From Actinomyces procaprae (GTDB taxonomy: Bacteria; Actinomycetota; Actinomycetes; Actinomycetales; Actinomycetaceae), in the NCBI RefSeq assembly GCF_004798665.1, contig NZ_CP039292.1:2852001-2916000 (forward strand): 64,000 nucleotides of DNA. Reading direction: 5' to 3'. The notes beneath the pieces were generated by a model. The model did not search any database. It was not told the origin of the DNA and was given only the letters and a program-made list of their open reading frames with translations. Below, one piece after another: positions 33,766-42,713 of the stretch; positions within the stretch are counted from its first letter, which is position 1, and every line of letters starts with the position of its first letter. Made by a program: the position numbers and the translations under genes.

Positions 33766-35811
33766 ATGTCCCCCATACACGCCGCCACCACGCCGGTCTT
33801 CGAGATCGGGCCCGCCTCGATCACCTGGCGCGGCTCCGGCCAGACACTGCGCGTCGAGTCCTGGGGCGAGAGCGCCGTACGTGTGCGATGCGTCCCGGCC
33901 GGGGACCTCATCGATACCGACTGGGCGCTCCTGCCGGTGCCGGACGTGCCCACGACCGTTACCGTCGACGGGCCTGATGCCCGCCTGGTCAACGGCCGAC
34001 TCACTGTGCTCGTGCACGCCGACAGCGCCTATGACGCCCAGGCGGGCTATCAGGTGTTTCGGGCCCGACTGGAGATCCGCGACAGCAACGGCCGTACCCT
34101 CCTGCGCGAGCTCGGCGACGGCGGGGCGCTCAAGCTCGTCGCCCGCAACTTCACGCCTCTGCCCGGAGGCTCCCACCATCTCCTCGCCGCCTTCGAGTCG
34201 CCCGTCGACGAGCACTTGTACGGCATGGGCCAGTACCAGCAGGAGATCCTCGACCTCAAGGGATCGACCTTCGAGCTCGCGCACCGCAACTCCCAGGCCA
34301 GCGTCCCCTTCGTCTTGTCGAGCGCCGGCTATGGCTTCCTATGGCACAACCCCGCCATCGGTCGTGCGACTTTCGCGCTTAACAGGACCGAGTGGGTGGC
34401 GAACGCCACCCACCAACTCGACTATTGGGTGACCGTCGGAGACAGCCCGGCGGAAATCTCCCGCGCCTACGCGGACGCCACCGGGCACGCACCGATGATG
34501 CCCGAGTTCGGGCTGGGCTACTGGCAATGCAAGCTGCGCTACTGGAACCAGAGCCAGTTGCTCGAGGTCGCTCGCGAGCACACGCGCCGAGGACTGCCGA
34601 TCGACGTCATCGTCGCAGACTTCTTCCACTGGCCCGAGCTGGGCGACTACCACTTCGATGAGGAGATGTGGCCCAACCCGCGCGCCATGGTTGAGGAGCT
34701 GCGCGAGCTGGGCATCGAGCTAATGGTCTCCGTCTGGCCGCAAGTTTCCCCGCTCAGCGAGAACTACCCTCTGCTCGCCAAGGAGAACCTCCTCGTCCAG
34801 GCGGACCACGGCCTGCAGCCCCAGATGGCCTTCGGCGGCCCATCCCTGTTCCTCGACCCCACTAACCCGCGCACCCGCGACACCGTGTGGAAGATCTGCA
34901 AGCGCGGCTATCACGCCCTGGGCATCAGGCTCTTCTGGCTCGACGAGGCGGAGCCCGAATACGGCACGTATGACTTCGACGCCTACCGCTACCACGCCGG
35001 ACCGGTATCCGAGGTCGGAAACATCTACCCACAGGCGTTCTCCCGGCTCTTCTACGAGGGGCAGGTCTCGGCCGGGCAGGAGGACATCGTCAATCTCGTG
35101 CGCTGCGCGTGGGCGGGCTCCCAACGCTACGGCGCCCTCGTGTGGTCCGGGGACATCCCCTCCAACTGGACAAGCCTGCACCGCCAGCTTATCGCGGGTC
35201 TGCACATGGGCGTCGCCGGCATCCCCTGGTTCACAACCGACATCGGCGGCTTCCACGGCGGCGATGCCCGTGACCCCGCCTTCCACGAGCTGCTCGTACG
35301 GTGGTTCCAGCTGTCCACGTTCTTCCCCGTGATGCGCATGCACGGCGACCGCCTGCCCTTCGAGAAGGTCACCGCCGCCGACGGTACGCCCCGTGAACAC
35401 AGCGGCGCTGCGAACGAGCTGTGGAGCTTCGGGGAGGAGGTCGAAGAAATCCTCACTCGCTTCGTCTGGGTGCGCGAGCACCTACGGCCGTACACGCGCT
35501 CACTCATGCGCGAGGCGCATATCGGCGGCCAGCCGGTCATGCGCGGCATGTTCTACGAATTCCCCCACGATGACGCCTGCCGTGACTTGGCTGATCAGTA
35601 CATGTTCGGCCCGGACGTCCTCGTGGCCCCTGTACTAACGCCCAGGGCGACGAGCCGCGAGGTCTACCTCCCAGCCGGGGCGTCGTGGACCCACGCCCAC
35701 ACCGGACAGATCCACGACGGCGGGCAGTGGGTCAACCTTGACGCCCCGCTAGGCTCCATCCCGGTTCTTCTGCGTGACGGCGCGCTGTCACATCTGATTG
35801 GGACCATCTGA
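33766..35811 (+). CDS. GH31 family alpha-glycosidase (possible alpha-xylosidase)
   Basis: A 681-residue GH31 enzyme, cotranscribed with GH27 (33-nt gap, GAGGA before the ATG). The N-terminal beta domain carries YGMGQYQQEILDLKG; the catalytic barrel has the nucleophile Asp393 in FWLDEAEPE and the acid/base Asp463 in WSGDIPSNW. The motif DxxEPE instead of DxNE is seen in the alpha-xylosidase-type branch, so an alpha-xylosidase or related activity is favoured over a plain alpha-glucosidase. The C-terminal beta domains include VLVAPVLTPRATSREVYLP. No signal peptide. Substrates may be xyloglucan- or pectin-derived oligosaccharides. Confidence 0.88.
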   Translation: MSPIHAATTPVFEIGPASITWRGSGQTLRVESWGESAVRVRCVPAGDLIDTDWALLPVPDVPTTVTVDGPDARLVNGRLTVLVHADSAYDAQAGYQVFRARLEIRDSNGRTLLRELGDGGALKLVARNFTPLPGGSHHLLAAFESPVDEHLYGMGQYQQEILDLKGSTFELAHRNSQASVPFVLSSAGYGFLWHNPAIGRATFALNRTEWVANATHQLDYWVTVGDSPAEISRAYADATGHAPMMPEFGLGYWQCKLRYWNQSQLLEVAREHTRRGLPIDVIVADFFHWPELGDYHFDEEMWPNPRAMVEELRELGIELMVSVWPQVSPLSENYPLLAKENLLVQADHGLQPQMAFGGPSLFLDPTNPRTRDTVWKICKRGYHALGIRLFWLDEAEPEYGTYDFDAYRYHAGPVSEVGNIYPQAFSRLFYEGQVSAGQEDIVNLVRCAWAGSQRYGALVWSGDIPSNWTSLHRQLIAGLHMGVAGIPWFTTDIGGFHGGDARDPAFHELLVRWFQLSTFFPVMRMHGDRLPFEKVTAADGTPREHSGAANELWSFGEEVEEILTRFVWVREHLRPYTRSLMREAHIGGQPVMRGMFYEFPHDDACRDLADQYMFGPDVLVAPVLTPRATSREVYLPAGASWTHAHTGQIHDGGQWVNLDAPLGSIPVLLRDGALSHLIGTI

Positions 35812-35923
35812 GCGCCGTCGGATCCCGGGGCCGCAGTGCACCAGGACGACCGGTTCGCGATAAGGCTGATCATCGACGCGCTCGGGGTAGCCGAAACACT
35901 TCCATTGGGGTGAGAGACCAGCA

Positions 35924-35944
35924 GCACCCGGACGCTACGGGTGC
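35924..35944 (+). terminator. Hairpin after the GH31 gene
   Basis: GCACCCG (35924-35930) pairs perfectly with CGGGTGC (35938-35944) across a 7-nt loop. It lies about 110 nt beyond the GH31 stop codon and has no U-run. It is a moderate terminator candidate. Confidence 0.4.
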
Positions 35945-36022
35945 CGGGTAGAGCTGGAGGAGGCCTGTGCCGGGAGACTCCGCGTCCCACATCAACAGCG
36001 TCGCGGTCTCCAGGAGGAACGC

Positions 36023-36056
36023 ACGGGTGCGCCCCGCTGTAGCTGGGCGCACCCGT
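36023..36056. terminator. Strong bidirectional terminator hairpin
   Basis: A perfect 12-bp stem, ACGGGTGCGCCC (36023-36034) with GGGCGCACCCGT (36045-36056), encloses a 10-nt loop. It lies 27 nt after the permease stop codon and between convergent units. U-runs are absent, as in many actinobacterial terminators. Confidence 0.8.
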
Positions 36057-36082
36057 AGTCGTCGTCGGCAGTACCGACTCAC

Positions 36083-36916
36083 TCATCCCTTGACGCTACC
36101 TGCAGCCAATCCGGAAACGATCCAGCGCTGGCAGAAGATGAAGAAGATGAACACCGGGATGAGCGCGATGACCGTCATGGTCATGAAGGACGGCCAGTCG
36201 GTGGCGAACTGCCCGACCGCGTTGTAGACCTGGAGCACTACCGTGCGCTTGGCGGTGGAAGAGATGAACACGTTCGGGGTCATGAAGTCGTTCCAGGTGC
36301 TCATGGTCTGGAAGACGATGACCGTGGCCAGGATCGGGCGGATGAGCGGCAGCACGATACGCCAGTAGATGGTGAAGGGGCCGGCGCCATCGAGTCGGGC
36401 GGCCTCGATGATCTCCCAAGGGAGTTTGCGCATGTAGCCGACAATCAGGAAGTAGCAGAAGATCGCCCCGGCCAGATACATGACCACCAGCCCGTTAAGG
36501 GTATTCACCAAACCGGCCCGGGCCTCCAGCCGGTACAGAGGAATGAGCGTGGCCTGCGCCGGGATGACGAAGGCGATCATGAGCACGAGTCCGACCACCG
36601 CAGTGAACCGACTTCTGCGCATGACAATGCCGTAGGCGGCCAGCGACCCGATGAACACCTGACCGGCAACACCCACCACCGTGACGTAAACGGTGTTGAG
36701 GAACGACCGGAGGACCGGCGTGGTCGCGAAGACCTTGGAGTAATTCTCCAGCGTGGGGGTGGAGGGCAGTCCCAGCGGCGAGACGGCCATGTCCTGGCTG
36801 GTCTTAAAGGTGTTGACCACGATGTAGTAGAGGGGGATTGCCGCGATCAGGGCCAGGAGGATCATGACGACGCTCCGAATCCAGTACCACAGGCGACGGC
36901 GAGCGGCGGGGCTCAT
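36083..36916 (-). CDS. Carbohydrate ABC transporter permease, MalG type
   Basis: A 277-residue CUT1 permease with six membrane segments, the first at VVMILLALIAAIPLYYIVVNTF. The EAA loop is IEAARLDGAGPFTIYWRIVLPL. The end VSGLAAGSVKG is typical. It overlaps the MalF-type partner by 4 nt. It belongs to the operon driven from the promoter at 39202-39229 and is followed by the strong terminator at 36023. No ATPase is encoded in the operon. Confidence 0.93.
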   Translation of the reverse strand: MSPAARRRLWYWIRSVVMILLALIAAIPLYYIVVNTFKTSQDMAVSPLGLPSTPTLENYSKVFATTPVLRSFLNTVYVTVVGVAGQVFIGSLAAYGIVMRRSRFTAVVGLVLMIAFVIPAQATLIPLYRLEARAGLVNTLNGLVVMYLAGAIFCYFLIVGYMRKLPWEIIEAARLDGAGPFTIYWRIVLPLIRPILATVIVFQTMSTWNDFMTPNVFISSTAKRTVVLQVYNAVGQFATDWPSFMTMTVIALIPVFIFFIFCQRWIVSGLAAGSVKG

Positions 36917-37848
36917 GACAGGTTCCTCTCGATCCGGTTGGAGACCGCGAGCTGCGCCAGCACTATGAGCGCGACCGCGGCGGTGAAGATGACGGCCAGT
37001 GCGGAGCCGACGTCGGCGCGACCCTGCGCAATGCCCTGGACGATGATCGACTGGGTGAGCGTGTTGGTGGCGAACCCGGGGCCGCCCTTGGTCAGGGTGA
37101 ACGGCAGGTCGTAGACCTTCAACCCTCCGGACATCAGCAGGAAGGTGGAGACCACAATGCCGGGGGCCAGCTGTGGCAGCGTGATGTGGCGGAACTGCTG
37201 GAGCTGACCGGCGCCGTCGAGCTCGGCCTGCTCGTACAGGTCAGCAGGAATCGCCTGCAGGTAGGCCAGGTAGAGAGTGGCGTGCCAGCCTACCCCGGCC
37301 CAGACGGCCACCAGAATGACGCACACGCGTGCCGACGTCGACTGAGCGAGCCATGCCACCGCGTCCGCACCGAACAACGAGTGCAGGATGCTGTTGACCA
37401 CGCCGGTATCCAGGGGCGAGAGGATGTACTGCCAGACCAGTCCGAGAATGGCCATGGAGGGTACGGACAGGAAGAAGAACAGGGAACGCACCAAGTTGCG
37501 CCCGAGGAAGCGCTTGTTGAGCACCACCGCCAGCGGAATCGCGAACACGGTGATGAGCACCGTGGTGGCCAGGGCGAACATGATGGTGAACACCAGTCCC
37601 TGAAGCAGCGAGGGGTCGGAGAACACCGTCGCGTAGTTCTTCAGGCCCACGAATTCCACATCGGTGGAGTAGCCGGAGAAGTTCGTGAGGCTGAAGTAGA
37701 AGGTCTGCGCCAATGGGACGGCGAATAAAAGGACGAAGACGGCGATGACGGGCAGAAGAAATGCGGAGCTGGCCAAGCTCTCCGAGGCCTGGCGCCCACG
37801 CGGGCGTCGGGCCCTACCCCTGGAATTGACACGATCCGGACGGGACAT
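36913..37848 (-). CDS. Carbohydrate ABC transporter permease, MalF type
   Basis: A 311-residue CUT1 permease. TTAGGAG precedes the ATG at 37848. A basic tail (RVNSRGRARRPRGRQ) leads to the first membrane segment (SSAFLLPVIAVFVLLFAVPL). The EAA loop is YEQAELDGAGQLQQFRHITLPQL. It forms the channel with the overlapping MalG-type protein. The substrate is probably an arabino-oligosaccharide, because the divergent LacI also appears to control a GH51 gene. Confidence 0.93.
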   Translation of the reverse strand: MSRPDRVNSRGRARRPRGRQASESLASSAFLLPVIAVFVLLFAVPLAQTFYFSLTNFSGYSTDVEFVGLKNYATVFSDPSLLQGLVFTIMFALATTVLITVFAIPLAVVLNKRFLGRNLVRSLFFFLSVPSMAILGLVWQYILSPLDTGVVNSILHSLFGADAVAWLAQSTSARVCVILVAVWAGVGWHATLYLAYLQAIPADLYEQAELDGAGQLQQFRHITLPQLAPGIVVSTFLLMSGGLKVYDLPFTLTKGGPGFATNTLTQSIIVQGIAQGRADVGSALAVIFTAAVALIVLAQLAVSNRIERNLS

Positions 37849-37880
37849 CAGATTCTCCTAAGTGATTCTGCAAAAGCGCC

Positions 37881-39143
37881 TCACAAGGAGGCCAGCTTGG
37901 TGTCCATCCCGGCGGCGACTTGTTCCACGGTGATCTGCCCCTGCACCAACTGCTGGCACAGCGCGATGCCTTCGAGTTGGAGAGCGTCCGAGGCGTGGTC
38001 CCAGTAGTTCATGGGCAGGTAGATCTTCGAAGTCTTGAGGTAATCGTCGTAGAGGCCCTGATACTCCGGGGCCACCTCAACCGTGAAGTCCGAGGTGTTC
38101 ACCAGGGTGCCGATGTGCTCGTTGGCGAGCCTGAGGCCTTCTTGCGACGCCAGGAAGGTGATGAACTTCTTGGCCGCTTCGAGTTCCTCCCCCTGTGCGG
38201 AGGCCGAGATCGCAAAGCCCGGATCCGGGGCACCAGTTGCAAAGGGCTCGCCGCCAGGTGCAGCCGGCATCGGCGAGATACCCCAGTTGAGGTCGGACGC
38301 GGCGATGTCCGCCAAGTCCCAGGGGCCGGTAATGAACATGGCGAGGTTGCCGGCGATGAAGTCCTCCTTGAGCTGCGTTCCGGTCAGCGAGACGGACTCA
38401 GCTCCGACGATGCCCTCGTCGTAGAGGCGATACCATTGCTTCATCGGCTCCGGCCACTCCTCGGCGAAGGTGGACTCGCCGGTGAAGATCTTCTTCTCCC
38501 CCCGCTCGTCGCCCGCGAGGTCGTAGCCGGCCCCCAGGAATGCTTGGAACATTGAGGGAATGTCCTGGACACTTTCGCGGTAGGGGGTTACGCCCGCACC
38601 CTTGAGCTGCTTGCACAGGTCAAGGAACTCATCCCAGGCCTGCGGGACGTCATCCGCGCCCGCCTGGGCCAACAGGTCCCGGTTGTAGACGACGCCGGCC
38701 GCCCATGCGCCGAACGAGGCGCCGTAGATTTTGCCGTCGTCCTCATACGCGCGCAGGTTCGCGTCCGCAATCGCACCCATGAACGGCTCGTCGGTCAGGT
38801 CCGCAACCAGGCCCTCACCGATGAGTTTCTCCTTGGTCTCCGGGTTGATGCGATGAACCGTGGGCTGCTGGTTGCCGGCGATACGGGTCTGGAGCGTCTG
38901 AAAGTAGCCGGCGGTGGGAGCGGAGTAGGAGAAGTCGATCGCGATGTCTGGGTTGGCGTCCTCAAAGGCATCGATAAGCGGCCGTGCCACCTCCTCGGTC
39001 TCCCATGACAGGTAGGTGATCGTGGTCTTGCCTGAGTTCCCGCCCCCGCCGCATGCGGCGAGGGTTGCCGCAATCGAGGCCATCCCGAGGCCGGCGAGGG
39101 CCTGACGACGAGAGACGGCGGTGCTGGCGATGTTGGAGATCAT
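37881..39143 (-). CDS. Carbohydrate ABC transporter substrate-binding lipoprotein
   Basis: A 420-residue binding lipoprotein. AAAGGAG lies before the ATG at 39143. The signal contains SRRQALAGLGM and a lipobox TLAAC, then TITYLSWETEE, the usual family start. Conserved late text is FATGAPDPGFAISASAQGEELEAAKKFITFLAS. It is the first gene of the three-gene transporter operon and is divergent from a LacI gene. Its promoter carries the operator at 39184-39197. Confidence 0.92.
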   Translation of the reverse strand: MISNIASTAVSRRQALAGLGMASIAATLAACGGGGNSGKTTITYLSWETEEVARPLIDAFEDANPDIAIDFSYSAPTAGYFQTLQTRIAGNQQPTVHRINPETKEKLIGEGLVADLTDEPFMGAIADANLRAYEDDGKIYGASFGAWAAGVVYNRDLLAQAGADDVPQAWDEFLDLCKQLKGAGVTPYRESVQDIPSMFQAFLGAGYDLAGDERGEKKIFTGESTFAEEWPEPMKQWYRLYDEGIVGAESVSLTGTQLKEDFIAGNLAMFITGPWDLADIAASDLNWGISPMPAAPGGEPFATGAPDPGFAISASAQGEELEAAKKFITFLASQEGLRLANEHIGTLVNTSDFTVEVAPEYQGLYDDYLKTSKIYLPMNYWDHASDALQLEGIALCQQLVQGQITVEQVAAGMDTKLASL

Positions 39144-39183
39144 GGTCGGTGCTCCTTTGCACGTGACGAGCGGCGCCCGCTCG

Positions 39184-39229
39184 ATTTAACGTTACATCGG
39201 TACCATAGCGCAGTTTCCGCAGTTGTCAA
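39184..39229 (-). promoter_or_regulatory. Transporter promoter with operator ATTTAACGTTACAT
   Basis: On the minus strand, TTGACA (39229-39224) and TATGGT (39207-39202) are 16 bp apart. The box ATTTAACGTTACAT (39184-39197) lies at the expected transcription start. It differs by one base from the perfect palindrome at 40327-40340, so one LacI protein probably binds both. Confidence 0.7.
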
Positions 39230-39281
39230 CAGAGCGACCGCCGCAACCCGGTAGGCTGCGGCACATAGCGAGGAGGAGCCA

Positions 39282-40289
39282 ATGACAACTCTGGCGGACG
39301 TCGCCAAGGAGGCAGGCGTGTCGGTTATGAGCGCCTCCAACGTGCTGCGTGGTAAGCCCAACGTCTCCGCATCAATCCGCGAGCGTGTGCTCGCCGCCGC
39401 GACCAAGCTCGACTACCGGGCCAACATGGCCGCCAAGAGCCTGCGGTCCGGTCGCAGCGGCATCATCGCCCTCTGCGTTCCCCGCCTCGACATGCCCTTC
39501 AACGCCGCCTTTGCCGCGGCCGCCACGTCAGCGGCGGAGGAACACGGCGTCAGGGTGATGGTCCAGCAGACGCTTTCCGACCCCGAGCGGGAGCTCGAGA
39601 TCCTGCGCGGAGCTACAGCCTCCCTGGTAGACGGCACAATCGTCTCCGCGGTCGGCGCAAGCGCCCGCGAAATCGAGGACGCCGCGAGCAGCCACGCCGT
39701 CGTCCTGTACGACGAGCGCATCCAGAACACTCAACTGGACCTTATTTCCAGCCCCAATCAGGCGGGCGGGAGGGCCGCGGTCGAGCACCTGATCACCAAG
39801 GGCTGCCGCCGCATCGCCGTCTTGGGCACACACAGCGCCCCTCATGGCCGCGCCGGCGCCGATGGCCAGGACCTGCGCTGGGCCGGCGCCTTGAGTGCAG
39901 CCGAGGACAACCCACAGGTCGATCTGACCCCCATCCCCTGCGCATGGGACTGCGAGCCCGCGTACGCCGCTATGCTTTCTGCCTTGGCCGTGGGCACACC
40001 CGTCGACGGCATCTTCGCCATGACGGACTCCGTCGCACTGGGAGCCATACGCGCTCTGTCCGACCGAGACCTTCGCTGCCCCGAGGATGTGCGCATCATC
40101 GGCTTCGACGGCATCCGCGAGGGAGCCATATCCGTTCCCTCACTGTCAACCGTGGACATTGGGATAACCCAGCTGGCACGCACAGCGGTCGACATGCTCC
40201 TGACGCGCATTGAGGCACCCGCGTCGGAACTGCCCGGACGCCGGTTCACCCCCGCCTACACGCTCATCGAGAGGGAATCCTCGCGCTGA
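39282..40289 (+). CDS. LacI-family repressor of the 36-42 kb module
   Basis: A 335-residue LacI/GalR protein with GAGGAGGAG before the ATG. The helix-turn-helix is LADVAKEAGVSVMSASNVLRGKPNVS, the hinge DYRANMAAKSLRSGRSG, and the sensor ends IIGFDGIREGAISVPSLSTVDIG. It lies between the transporter operon and the GH51 gene, both of which have TGTAACGTTACA-type boxes, so it very likely represses both. The ligand is probably an arabinose oligosaccharide (inference). Confidence 0.92.
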   Translation: MTTLADVAKEAGVSVMSASNVLRGKPNVSASIRERVLAAATKLDYRANMAAKSLRSGRSGIIALCVPRLDMPFNAAFAAAATSAAEEHGVRVMVQQTLSDPERELEILRGATASLVDGTIVSAVGASAREIEDAASSHAVVLYDERIQNTQLDLISSPNQAGGRAAVEHLITKGCRRIAVLGTHSAPHGRAGADGQDLRWAGALSAAEDNPQVDLTPIPCAWDCEPAYAAMLSALAVGTPVDGIFAMTDSVALGAIRALSDRDLRCPEDVRIIGFDGIREGAISVPSLSTVDIGITQLARTAVDMLLTRIEAPASELPGRRFTPAYTLIERESSR

Positions 40290-40326
40290 GCCCATCCAAG
40301 CCGCGGTTGAACGACCACACCCTGAC

Positions 40327-40340
40327 ATGTAACGTTACAT
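40327..40340. promoter_or_regulatory. Perfect 14-bp operator ATGTAACGTTACAT
   Basis: ATGTAACGTTACAT is a perfect 14-bp palindrome, 38 bp after the LacI stop codon and 73 bp before the GH51 start. It matches the box before the transporter operon in 13 of 14 bases. Confidence 0.75.
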
Positions 40341-40412
40341 CCATGGGACCGGTTTACCCGCCCCGTCACTCCTTACTCCCGCATGCTCAGACACACAGAC
40401 CAAGGAAGTTCC

Positions 40413-41963
40413 ATGATGTCCAGCTCTCCTGTCCCCCGCGCCGTCGTCGACCTCGATGTACCCGGCCCCACCATCTCCCGTCACATCTATGGGCACTTCG
40501 CGGAGCACCTGGGCCGCTGCATCTACGGCGGCTTTTACGTGGGCGAGGACTCCCCCATCCCCAACGTCCACGGTCTGCGCACCGACGTCATTGAAGCGCT
40601 GAGGACGATCGCCATCCCCAACCTGCGCTGGCCCGGCGGCTGCTTCGCCGACGAGTACCACTGGCGCGACGGGATCGGCCCCAAGGATCAACGCCCCACC
40701 ATGGTCAACACCAACTGGGGTGACGTTGTGGAGGACAACTCCTTCGGCACGCACGAGTTCATGGAACTGTGCGAGTTGCTTGGGGCCGACGCCTACATCA
40801 CGGGCAACGTCGGCTCGGGCACGGTGCAGGAGATGAGCGAATGGGTCGACTACCTGACCCGCGAGGGGGACTCCCCCATGGCGCGCCTACGCCGGGCCAA
40901 TGGCCGGGAGAAGCCGTGGCGGGTGCCGTTCTTCGGCATCGGCAACGAGCCCTGGGGCTGCGGCGGGAACATGAGCGCGCCGGTCTACGCCGCCCAGGCC
41001 CGCCGCTATGCCACCTTCGTGCGCAGCCACGGCGAGAACGAGATGGTGCGCATCGCCGGCGGGGCGAACGTCGACGACTACGCGTGGACCGACGCACTGA
41101 TGCGCGACCTCGTCTGCGACACCTGCCCGCGCTCCGAGCCCGGCCCCTACCAGGCAATCAGCCTGCACTCCTACACCTTCCGCGACTCCTTCGAGGCCAA
41201 GGGTCAGGCCCGCGGTTTCAGCACCGAGGACTGGTACGCCACCTTCGCCAACGCCTGGTGGATGGAGGAACTGATCACCCGGCACTCCACGGTGATGGAC
41301 CGCTACGACCCCCACCGCAAGGTGGGGCTCGTCGTCGACGAGTGGGGCGCCTGGTGGGATGCAAAGCCGGGCACCAACCCCCACTTCCTGCAGCAGGACA
41401 ACACCCTGCGGGACGCGCTCATCGCCTCGCTGCACTTCGACATCTTCCACCGCCACGCCGAGCGCGTCATCATGGCCAACCTGGCCCAGACGGTCAACGT
41501 GCTCCAGGCCCCGATCCTCACCGACCCGACCAGCGGCGCCATGGTGCTCACTCCCACCTACCACGTGCTGGCGATGAACCTGGGCCACCACGATGCCACT
41601 CGGCTCGACGTGCGTTGGGTGGATGATCTTCCCGCCCATGCCGACGACGGCGCACGTCCCTTCCCGCTGGTCTCCGTCTCCGCCTCCCGTAAGGGCGACA
41701 CGGCGCTCATCTCCACAACCAACCTCGACCCCGCGGCGCCCCACACGATCCGTCTGGACTTGCGCGGTGCCGCGGCGGCGGTGGACGGTGCGCGCGTGCT
41801 GACCGCGGCCGCGCTCGACGCCTGCAACACGCCAGAGGCCCCCGACGCCGTATCAGCGGCTGCGTTCTCGGACTGGTCGCTGGCGGACGGCGTGCTGGAA
41901 CTGGTCATCCCACGTGCCGCCTACGTGACGGTGTCCTTGGGACTAGAGCCGACGACGAACTGA
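40413..41963 (+). CDS. Alpha-L-arabinofuranosidase, GH51 (second copy)
   Basis: A 516-residue intracellular GH51 enzyme, different in subgroup from the one at 15792. AAGGAAG precedes the ATG at 40413. The family N-terminus PTISRHIYGHFAEHLGRCIY is present. The acid/base is Glu179 in FFGIGNEPWGCGG and the nucleophile Glu310 in VVDEWGAWW. WPGGCFADEYHWRDGIGP is the family signature. No signal peptide. It is controlled by the palindrome at 40327. The GNEPWGCGG type is common in enzymes acting on short arabino-oligosaccharides. Two GH51 forms probably split alpha-1,2/1,3 and alpha-1,5 linkages (inference). Confidence 0.93.
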   Translation: MMSSSPVPRAVVDLDVPGPTISRHIYGHFAEHLGRCIYGGFYVGEDSPIPNVHGLRTDVIEALRTIAIPNLRWPGGCFADEYHWRDGIGPKDQRPTMVNTNWGDVVEDNSFGTHEFMELCELLGADAYITGNVGSGTVQEMSEWVDYLTREGDSPMARLRRANGREKPWRVPFFGIGNEPWGCGGNMSAPVYAAQARRYATFVRSHGENEMVRIAGGANVDDYAWTDALMRDLVCDTCPRSEPGPYQAISLHSYTFRDSFEAKGQARGFSTEDWYATFANAWWMEELITRHSTVMDRYDPHRKVGLVVDEWGAWWDAKPGTNPHFLQQDNTLRDALIASLHFDIFHRHAERVIMANLAQTVNVLQAPILTDPTSGAMVLTPTYHVLAMNLGHHDATRLDVRWVDDLPAHADDGARPFPLVSVSASRKGDTALISTTNLDPAAPHTIRLDLRGAAAAVDGARVLTAAALDACNTPEAPDAVSAAAFSDWSLADGVLELVIPRAAYVTVSLGLEPTTN

Positions 41964-42012
41964 GTGCGGAGCCGCGACGGCGCAAGACTCCCGCCACCGC
42001 TCGGCTGCGGCG

Positions 42013-42216
42013 ACTCGGCTCCCGCGGCCACTCGCCTGCTGCGACGACTCGGCTCCCGCCACCACTCGGCTGCTGCGACCACTCGGCTCCCGCCACCACT
42101 CGCCTGCTGCGACCACTCGGCTCCCGCCACCACTCGCCTGCTGCGACCACTCGGCTCCCGCGACCACTCGGCTCCCGCGACCACTCGGCTCCCGCCACCA
42201 CTCGGCTGCTGCGACC
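42013..42216. repeat. 17-bp tandem repeat, 12 full copies
   Basis: Twelve contiguous 17-bp units of the form ACTCGGCTCCCGCGACC with variants ACTCGCCTGCTGCGACC and ACTCGGCTGCTGCGACC. Degenerate units precede it back to about 41984. Because 17 is not a multiple of 3, all frames read through as a 17-residue peptide repeat, which explains several long but unsupported open frames. It starts 49 bp after the GH51 stop codon. Confidence 0.95.
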
Positions 42217-42298
42217 ACTCATGGAACGCGCCGCCGCACGCGGTCTGTGCACGAGACTCGGTCGCCGGCCCGCTCCGTGCCCGCATCTAGGTCCGGTT

Positions 42299-42527
42299 GT
42301 GTAAGTGCTTGGGTGGCGGTGCGCGGTTGGGTGGCGGTGTGTGGTTTTTGAGCCTGTCTGTTGGACCCCTGTCCTCCCGTTGGACCCCTGTTCCCCCGTT
42401 GGACCGCCGTAGCCGCCGGTTACAGCGGTCCAACGGGGCGTGGGCGGTCCAACCGGGGCGTGGGCGGTCCAACCGGGGCGTGGGCGGTCCAACCGGGGCG
42501 TGGGCGGTCCAACCGGGGCGGCGCAAG
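42299..42527. repeat. GTTGGACC / GGTCCAAC repeat cluster with 20-bp tandem array
   Basis: Two 18-bp TTGGGTGGCGGTG-type units (from about 42309) are followed by three GTTGGACC-headed units. Then comes an inverted array of about five copies of CAACCGGGGCGTGGGCGGTC (42431-42527; the first copy is one base shorter). The turn forms a 10-bp hairpin, GTTGGACCGC (42398-42407) with GCGGTCCAAC (42425-42434). No gene is supported between 41964 and 42713; the region between the two GH51/HNH genes is essentially all repeats. Confidence 0.9.
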
Positions 42528-42713
42528 ACCCACTCGCCCCCTCGACGGGCGCACACAGCCCACTCAAGCTGGGGCCCCGTAGCCAGCAGACACGACGAAC
42601 TCGCCATCCGCTACCAGACCACCACCCACATCGCCAGCACCGACCCACCAGCACAAACGACTCACACAACACGACCTAGAGCCCGCCTCTGAGCCCCGCC
42701 TCTAGGACCCGCC

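Noticed and set aside
35664..36086. 140-codon minus-strand frame between GH31 and the permease
   Set aside because: It overlaps the GH31 end and includes both terminator hairpins. No ribosome site or family text.
42431..42527. Possible CRISPR array
   Set aside because: The 20-bp units are contiguous with no unique spacers and no cas genes are nearby.
41905..42672. Several long open frames across the repeats
   Set aside because: They come from 17-bp and 20-bp units that keep all frames open; the product is a simple peptide repeat without a start context.
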